A DNA stretch of 64,000 bases, from the NCBI RefSeq assembly GCF_020510625.1, contig NZ_CP075191.1:534001-598000 (forward strand). Direction: 5' to 3'. A program made the translations under genes and the position numbers. Below the pieces are notes generated by a model. That model had not been told where the DNA came from. It was given only the letters and a program-made list of their open reading frames with translations, and ran no database searches. The DNA comes from Ferribacterium limneticum. GTDB lineage: Bacteria; Pseudomonadota; Gammaproteobacteria; Burkholderiales; Rhodocyclaceae. Positions within the stretch are counted from its first letter, which is position 1. Each line of letters opens with the position of its first letter. Shown one piece after another: positions 59,695-64,000 of this stretch.

Positions 59695-61401
59695 TCAGGC
59701 CGCTTGTTGCTGCTCGCCGCGCATCCGGGCGGCACCGAGGCGATTGACCCCGCTGAGCAAGGCCTTGATCGAAGCGGTGACGATGTTGCTGTCGACGCCG
59801 ACCCCGTAGCATTCGCTCGCGCTCGTGTCGCCACCCTTGCCGGCGATTTCCATGAAGGCGCAGGCCCGGGCATTGCCGTCTTCGCCAATTGGCACCATCG
59901 AACGTTCCTCGTAGCTGCGGACCTGAATGGCGATGCCGGCACTCTGGAGGGCATGGACAGCGGCATTGATCGGGCCGTTGCCTTCGCCGGTGAGGATATG
60001 CGGCGTGCCATCGATGTCGATGTTCAAGCGGATGCCCTGATTGCTGCCTTGCTCGAAGAGGTGGTGCTCGCGGTAATGGATTGGCGTGCTGGCATCGAGA
60101 TAGGTCTGGGCAAACATCGTCCAGATGCCGTCGGCGCTCACTTCGCCGCCGTGGGTGTCGGTGTGCTGCTGGACGACGCCGGAGAATTCGACCTGCAAGC
60201 GGCGTGGCATGACCACGCCGTGCTCGGTCTCCATCAGGTAGGCGATGCCGCCCTTGCCCGACTGGCTGTTGACGCGGATGACCGAGTCGTAGCTGCGGCC
60301 GACGTCGGCCGGGTCGATCGGGAGGTAGGGCACTGACCATGTCTCGTCCGCCTCTTGAGCGGAAAACCCCTTCTTGATGGCATCCTGGTGGGAGCCGGAG
60401 AAGGCCGTGAAAACGAGATCCCCGACGTATGGGTGGCGTGGGTGGATCGGGAGCTGGTTGCAGTGTTCGAAAGTGCGGGCGACGGCGTTGATGTCCGAGA
60501 AATCGAGGCCCGGATGGACGCCCTGCGTGTACATGTTGAGGGCGACGGTGACGAGATCGACGTTGCCGGTGCGCTCGCCATTGCCGAAGAGGCAGCCCTC
60601 GACGCGGTCGGCGCCGGCCATGAGGCCGAGTTCGGCGGCGGCGACGGCGGTGCCGCGGTCGTTGTGCGGGTGAAGGCTGATGAGCACGCTGTCGCGACGG
60701 GCAAGGTTGCGGTGCATCCACTCGATCTGGTCGGCGTAGATGTTGGGCGTGGCGATTTCGACCGTGGTCGGGAGATTGAGGATGACCTTGCGCTGCGGCG
60801 TGGCGCCCCAGGCGGCGGTCACGGCATCGCAAACTTCCTTGGCGAAATCGAGCTCGGTGGCGGTGAAGAGTTCCGGGCTGTATTCGAGGGTAATCTCGGT
60901 CTCCGGCATCGCCTCGGCCTGCGCCTTGATGAGCTTGACGGCATCGACGGCCATCTGCACGACCTCGGCCTTGCTCATGCCGAAAACGTTGTCGCGGAAA
61001 GTCTTGCTGGTGGCGTTATAGACGTGGACGATGGCTTTCTTCGCGCCCTTGAGCGATTCGAATGTGCGGCGGATCAGGTGTTCGCGGGCCTGGGTGAGGA
61101 CTTCGATGGTGACGTCCTCGGGAATGTGGCCGCCCTCGATAAGGTTGCGAACGAAACCAAATTCGGTTTCCGAGGCGGACGGAAAGGCGACTTCGATTTC
61201 CTTGAAGCCGATGTCGCAGAGCATCTTGAACATGCGCATCTTCTTCTCGGCATTCATCGGCTCGAAAAGCGACTGGTTGCCATCGCGAAGGTCGGTGCTC
61301 ATCCAGATTGGCGGCTGGGTGATCGTGCGGTTCGGCCACTGCCGGTCGGCAAGCTGGACCGGCGGAAAGGCGGTGTATTTGGTGGCGGGGTTGGCGATCA
61401 T
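59695..61401 (-). CDS. leuA: 2-isopropylmalate synthase, long (type 2) form
   Basis: 568 aa from ATG 61401 with CGGAG upstream. N-terminal HMGL-like barrel: [16 protein letters not shown] (metal and substrate site), [47 protein letters not shown] (HxH metal site), [11 protein letters not shown]. The C-terminal regulatory LeuA dimer domain (about 430-560) binds leucine. The order [17 protein letters not shown] at the start is diagnostic of the Corynebacterium/Mycobacterium-type long LeuA. It catalyses the first committed step of leucine synthesis. It is divergent from an Lrp-type regulator. Confidence 0.95.
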   Translation of the reverse strand: MIANPATKYTAFPPVQLADRQWPNRTITQPPIWMSTDLRDGNQSLFEPMNAEKKMRMFKMLCDIGFKEIEVAFPSASETEFGFVRNLIEGGHIPEDVTIEVLTQAREHLIRRTFESLKGAKKAIVHVYNATSKTFRDNVFGMSKAEVVQMAVDAVKLIKAQAEAMPETEITLEYSPELFTATELDFAKEVCDAVTAAWGATPQRKVILNLPTTVEIATPNIYADQIEWMHRNLARRDSVLISLHPHNDRGTAVAAAELGLMAGADRVEGCLFGNGERTGNVDLVTVALNMYTQGVHPGLDFSDINAVARTFEHCNQLPIHPRHPYVGDLVFTAFSGSHQDAIKKGFSAQEADETWSVPYLPIDPADVGRSYDSVIRVNSQSGKGGIAYLMETEHGVVMPRRLQVEFSGVVQQHTDTHGGEVSADGIWTMFAQTYLDASTPIHYREHHLFEQGSNQGIRLNIDIDGTPHILTGEGNGPINAAVHALQSAGIAIQVRSYEERSMVPIGEDGNARACAFMEIAGKGGDTSASECYGVGVDSNIVTASIKALLSGVNRLGAARMRGEQQQAA

Positions 61402-61533
61402 GGTGTGCTCCGGAAAACGTTTTGCGATGGCGAAATATTAGGCTAAAGCGGCTGGCAGGTGCTTGCGAAGTTGGCTATGAATTGCTTATAAATTGGCAGA
61501 TAATTTTGTTTTATTAATTTATCGGGCAATAAA
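61402..61533. promoter_or_regulatory. AT-rich leuA / lrp-like divergent promoter region
   Basis: 132 bp with strongly reduced GC near the regulator gene (AATTTTGTTTTATTAATT at 61502-61519). TAATAT at 61435-61440 on the minus strand is a possible leuA -10. AT-rich intergenic DNA between an Lrp gene and its target fits Lrp-type regulation by DNA wrapping, though no strict consensus site is visible. Confidence 0.45.
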
Positions 61534-62004
61534 ATGGAGCTTGATCGCTACGACCGCGAAATTCTCGCCATTCTGCAGGTCGATGGCCGGATCAGTAACC
61601 AGGATCTGGCCGACCGTATTGGCCTGTCGCCTTCACCCTGCCTGCGTCGCGTGCGGGTGCTTGAGGAGTCGGGTCTGATCACCGGTTACCGCGCCATGCT
61701 CGACGCCAAGAAGCTCGGCCTGTCGCTGATGGCGCTGATTGGCATTTCGATGGACCAGCACACGCCGGAGCGCTTCGCCAACCTGGAGGCGACGATTTCG
61801 GAAATTCCGGAGGTGCTCGAATGCCTGCTGATCACCGGCCAGCAGTCGGATTACCAGCTGAAAGTCGTGGTCAGGGACATGGATGGCTATCAGGATCTGC
61901 TGCTCAACAAGATCACCCGGATTCAGGGGGTGACCGGTGTGCATTCCAGTTTCGTGCTGCGCAAGGTGGTCGATAAAACGGCGCTGCCACTGGCCGCCGG
62001 CTGA
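61534..62004 (+). CDS. Lrp/AsnC-family transcriptional regulator
   Basis: 156 aa, the normal Lrp length. Helix-turn-helix (about 1-60): LDRYDREILAILQVDGRISNQDLADRIGLSPSPCLRRVRVLEESGLITGY. C-terminal RAM ligand-binding domain (about 66-145). Members bind amino acids, especially leucine, and form octamers. Divergence from leuA makes leucine control of leuA the natural inference. Its start follows a weak AATAAA region rather than a strong ribosome site. Confidence 0.93.
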   Translation: MELDRYDREILAILQVDGRISNQDLADRIGLSPSPCLRRVRVLEESGLITGYRAMLDAKKLGLSLMALIGISMDQHTPERFANLEATISEIPEVLECLLITGQQSDYQLKVVVRDMDGYQDLLLNKITRIQGVTGVHSSFVLRKVVDKTALPLAAG

Positions 62005-62177
62005 AGGTAACAATAGGTCGAGGGGGCGTCCGGTGTTACCCTCGGCGGACCGGCTTGCCCGGTCTCCCCAGCGAGTGCCTCTTCGGCCCTGCATCGCTCT
62101 TCTCGAAAGCGTTGTGCCCGTTCGATCGGAACATTTTCTGACGTACATACACGCTTTCCTCAAAAGAAGAGGTGCCC

Positions 62178-62840
62178 ATGCCTGGTTATCAGGTCCGGTT
62201 CCAGACCGTTGCCATCGGCAATTCGGATTATCAAATCCGTTCCTTGCTCGATCGCCAGCAATACCACGACCCCGAAGGTGAGGCGGAAGCCGCCGGCATT
62301 TCACCGGCCAGCTGGTCGCTCTTCGGGCAGATCTGGCCATCGGCCCGGGTGCTGGCCAGGACGATGGATAGCTTCGATCTGGTCGGCAAGCGCATCCTCG
62401 AGATCGGGGCAGGCCTCTGCCTGGCCAGCCTGGTCGTTCATCGGCGCTCCGGCGACATGACGGCCAGCGATGCTCACCCGATGAGCCGTCTTTTCCTCGA
62501 AGAGAATCTGCTCCTCAACCACCTTGGCCCAATGACTTACGCCGATGGCAACTGGGGGCGGGACAATCCCGAGCTTGGGCTGTTCGACCTGATCATCGGC
62601 AGTGACGTGCTCTATGAGCGCGATCAGCCGCTGATGCTGGCCACTTTCATCGACCGTCATTCGGCGCTTGGTGGCGAGGTGTTGATCGTCGATCCCAATC
62701 GCGGCAACCGCCCGGCTTTTCGGCGGGCGATGGCGGGTTTCGGCTACCTGTATGGCGAATCGAAGGCAGATTGCACCTTTGCCGATGGCGAGGCCTATCG
62801 CGGCAGTTTCCTGCATTTTCATCGCGGGATCGCTTCGTGA
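62178..62840 (+). CDS. Class I SAM-dependent methyltransferase (Methyltransf_16-like)
   Basis: 220 aa from ATG 62178, with AGAAGAGG upstream. Rossmann motifs: RILEIGAGLCLASLVVHRR (motif I), ADGNWGRDNPELGLFDLIIGSDVLYE (post-motif, the DVLYE of METTL21/lysine-methyltransferase-like proteins), VLIVDPNRGNRPAF. The target is probably a protein lysine or a small molecule. It precedes the TPMT-family gene with a 4-bp GTGA overlap, so the two are co-translated. Confidence 0.83.
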   Translation: MPGYQVRFQTVAIGNSDYQIRSLLDRQQYHDPEGEAEAAGISPASWSLFGQIWPSARVLARTMDSFDLVGKRILEIGAGLCLASLVVHRRSGDMTASDAHPMSRLFLEENLLLNHLGPMTYADGNWGRDNPELGLFDLIIGSDVLYERDQPLMLATFIDRHSALGGEVLIVDPNRGNRPAFRRAMAGFGYLYGESKADCTFADGEAYRGSFLHFHRGIAS

Positions 62841-63502
62841 GCAATCCCGATAATGCGCTTTGGCAGCAATGCTGGCGTGACCGGAATATCGAATTCCATC
62901 AGAAGACGGTCAATCAGCTGCTGATTCGCTACTGGCATAGCCTGAACCTGGGGGCGGGTAGCCGGATCTTCGTACCGTTGTGTGGGAAAAGCCTGGATCT
63001 GCTGTGGTTGGCCCAGCAGGTATGCGAGGTGATCGGCGTCGAACTGAGTCCGATTGCGGTTCGGGCTTTCTTTCGTGAAAACGGTCTGCTGCCGGCTCGC
63101 CGGCAGGTGGGCCGGCTGACCGAATGGTCGAGTGGTCCGATCCGTATCTTTTGCGGCGATATTTTTGCGCTGACGGCGGCTGATCTTGGGCCTATTTCTG
63201 CGGTATACGATCGCGCGGCGCTGACGGCCCTGCCGGAAACGGTTCGGGTGACCTATGTGGCGCACCTGCATGCCCTGATCCCCGAAACCTGTCCGATTTT
63301 CCTGTTGACCGCAGAGGATCCGGAAGAGGGTGATGCCGATGGTGCTGAACCCAATGTCGCCGAGGAATTGCTGACGCTCTATACCGAACGCTTCACGGTC
63401 GAGCTGGTGCATGTTGCCCCCAGTTTTCAAACCGACCCCGAGGCGCCCGAGGCGCCGCCGCTACCGATTGAGCACAAGTTTTATCGCCTGCTGCCGATCT
63501 GA
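62837..63502 (+). CDS. tpm: Thiopurine/thiol S-methyltransferase family (TPMT)
   Basis: 221 aa from GTG 62837, overlapping the previous stop. TPMT hallmarks are WRDRNIEFHQ, IFVPLCGKSLDLLWLAQQVCEVIGVELSPIAV and IYDRAALTALP-like VYDRAALTALPETVR, with HKFYRLLPI at the end. Bacterial members methylate selenium or tellurium oxyanions and thiol compounds. The upstream methyltransferase is coupled to it. It ends 30 bp before rnpB. Confidence 0.9.
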   Translation: MSNPDNALWQQCWRDRNIEFHQKTVNQLLIRYWHSLNLGAGSRIFVPLCGKSLDLLWLAQQVCEVIGVELSPIAVRAFFRENGLLPARRQVGRLTEWSSGPIRIFCGDIFALTAADLGPISAVYDRAALTALPETVRVTYVAHLHALIPETCPIFLLTAEDPEEGDADGAEPNVAEELLTLYTERFTVELVHVAPSFQTDPEAPEAPPLPIEHKFYRLLPI

Positions 63503-63533
63503 TTGCTCGTCCGGCACGCGTATAATCCGCGCT
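63503..63533 (+). promoter_or_regulatory. rnpB promoter
   Basis: A perfect -10 TATAAT at 63521-63526 lies 8 bp before the RNase P RNA start, and no strong -35 is visible at 17-bp spacing. It lies directly after the tpm stop codon. Confidence 0.65.
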
Positions 63534-63917
63534 GGAAAGTCGGCCAGGCAATCGCTGGGCACGTAAGTGCCGGGAGGAAAGTCCGGGCTCCATTGGGCGG
63601 GATGCCAGTTAACGGCTGGGTGCTATACGGTCGCAAGACCCAAGGCAACGGAAAGTGCAACAGAGAATAGACCGCCGATGGCGTTGCAAAACGCACAGGT
63701 AAGGGTGAAACGGCGAGGTAAGAGCTCACCGCGTCCACGGTAACGGCGGACGGCACGGTAAACCCCATCCGGAGCAAGACCAAATAGGGAAGCTGAGGCG
63801 TGGCCCGCGCTGCTTCCGGGTAGGTTGCTTGAGCCTGTCGGTGACGGCAGGCCTAGAGGAATGATTGCCGAACCTCGCAAGAGGGGAACAAAACCCGGCT
63901 TATCGGCCGGCTTTCCA
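63534..63917 (+). ncRNA. rnpB: RNase P RNA, bacterial class A
   Basis: The universally conserved P4 element GAGGAAAGTCCGGGCTCC (63573-63590) and its partner ACAGAGAATAGACCGCCGATG (63660 region) mark RNase P RNA, with AGGTAAGGGTGAAACGGCG, GAGTAAGAGCTCACCGC-like P10/11 and AATGATTGCC then ACAAAACCCGGCTTATCGGCC at the 3-prime end. P1 pairs GAAAGTCGGCCAG with GGCCGGCTTTCC. The length of about 384 nt is the normal class A size. A T-rich run follows as a terminator. Confidence 0.97.
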
Positions 63918-63925
63918 CTTCATTT

Positions 63926-64000
63926 TTATTTTGACAGGTGGCGCATGGCGCGCTCCAGGCCGTCGATGGTCAGCGGGAACATCCTGTCGTTGCCAACCAC
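63926..64000 (-). CDS. C-terminal end of an unidentified gene (cut by window edge)
   Basis: The minus strand from 64000 reads VVGNDRMFPLTIDGLERAMR... and ends HLSK at a TAA (63926-63928). Only 24 residues are inside the window, too few to name the protein. The frame, low-stop composition and position after the rnpB terminator support a real, convergent gene. Confidence 0.5.
   Translation of the reverse strand: MVGNDRMFPLTIDGLERAMRHLSK

Overview
The window is a GC-rich, densely coded chromosomal segment of a Gram-negative bacterium, most likely a betaproteobacterium of the Rhodocyclales (Dechloromonas/Azonexus-like). This is inferred from gene content and order: tamA-tamB, uvrA/MFS/ssb, yraN//rsmI with gmhA and a BON lipoprotein, a TIGR03623-type nuclease with a UvrD-like helicase, a stand-alone infA, and a class A rnpB. 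No tRNA, rRNA, CRISPR array, prophage or complete insertion sequence was seen.

Layout. 1-3.4 kb: TPR protein (cut by the window edge) and a hybrid histidine kinase. 3.4-14.7 kb: envelope genes, namely TamB, TamA, a Gcr-type membrane protein annotated as a recombinase, an OmpA-like porin, a PlpD-like patatin autotransporter and an exported helix-hairpin-helix protein. 14.7-24 kb: an AddB-like nuclease and an AddA-like helicase-nuclease, separated by a small membrane protein, a repeat and a second hybrid kinase. 24-39 kb: solute-binding protein and diguanylate cyclase, EptA, DgkA, UvrA, M48 protease, MFS, SSB, HDOD protein, Kup, second diguanylate cyclase, heptose-1-P adenylyltransferase, and a short IS4-like MITE.

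39.2-49.4 kb is the most interesting part. A MerR/B12-binding photoreceptor regulator (CarH/LitR type, with the W-x9-EH motif) is divergent from a co-directional gene set: exported glutathione peroxidase, FolE2, FAD oxidoreductase, DUF1365, cyclopropane-synthase-like methyltransferase, chalcone-isomerase-like protein, GPH/MFS transporter, DUF3833 lipoprotein, SDR and NTF2-like protein. The intergenic promoter (TTGACA, 17 bp, TATCTT) is bracketed by TTTGTC/GACAAA dyads. This looks like a light-induced photo-oxidative membrane-lipid defence operon. It is interrupted by about 1.1 kb of structured repeats whose hairpins show compensatory base changes.

49.4-64 kb: two-REC LuxR-type regulator, RCK-gated potassium channel and membrane partner, BON lipoprotein, GmhA/DiaA, HIRAN protein, YraN, RsmI, PyrC, DUF3025, IF-1, transglutaminase, type 2 LeuA with a divergent Lrp regulator, two overlapping methyltransferases, and rnpB. 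A dispersed REP-like palindromic repeat sits between genes near 18.0, 24.1, 28.1 and (inside the MITE) 39.0 kb.
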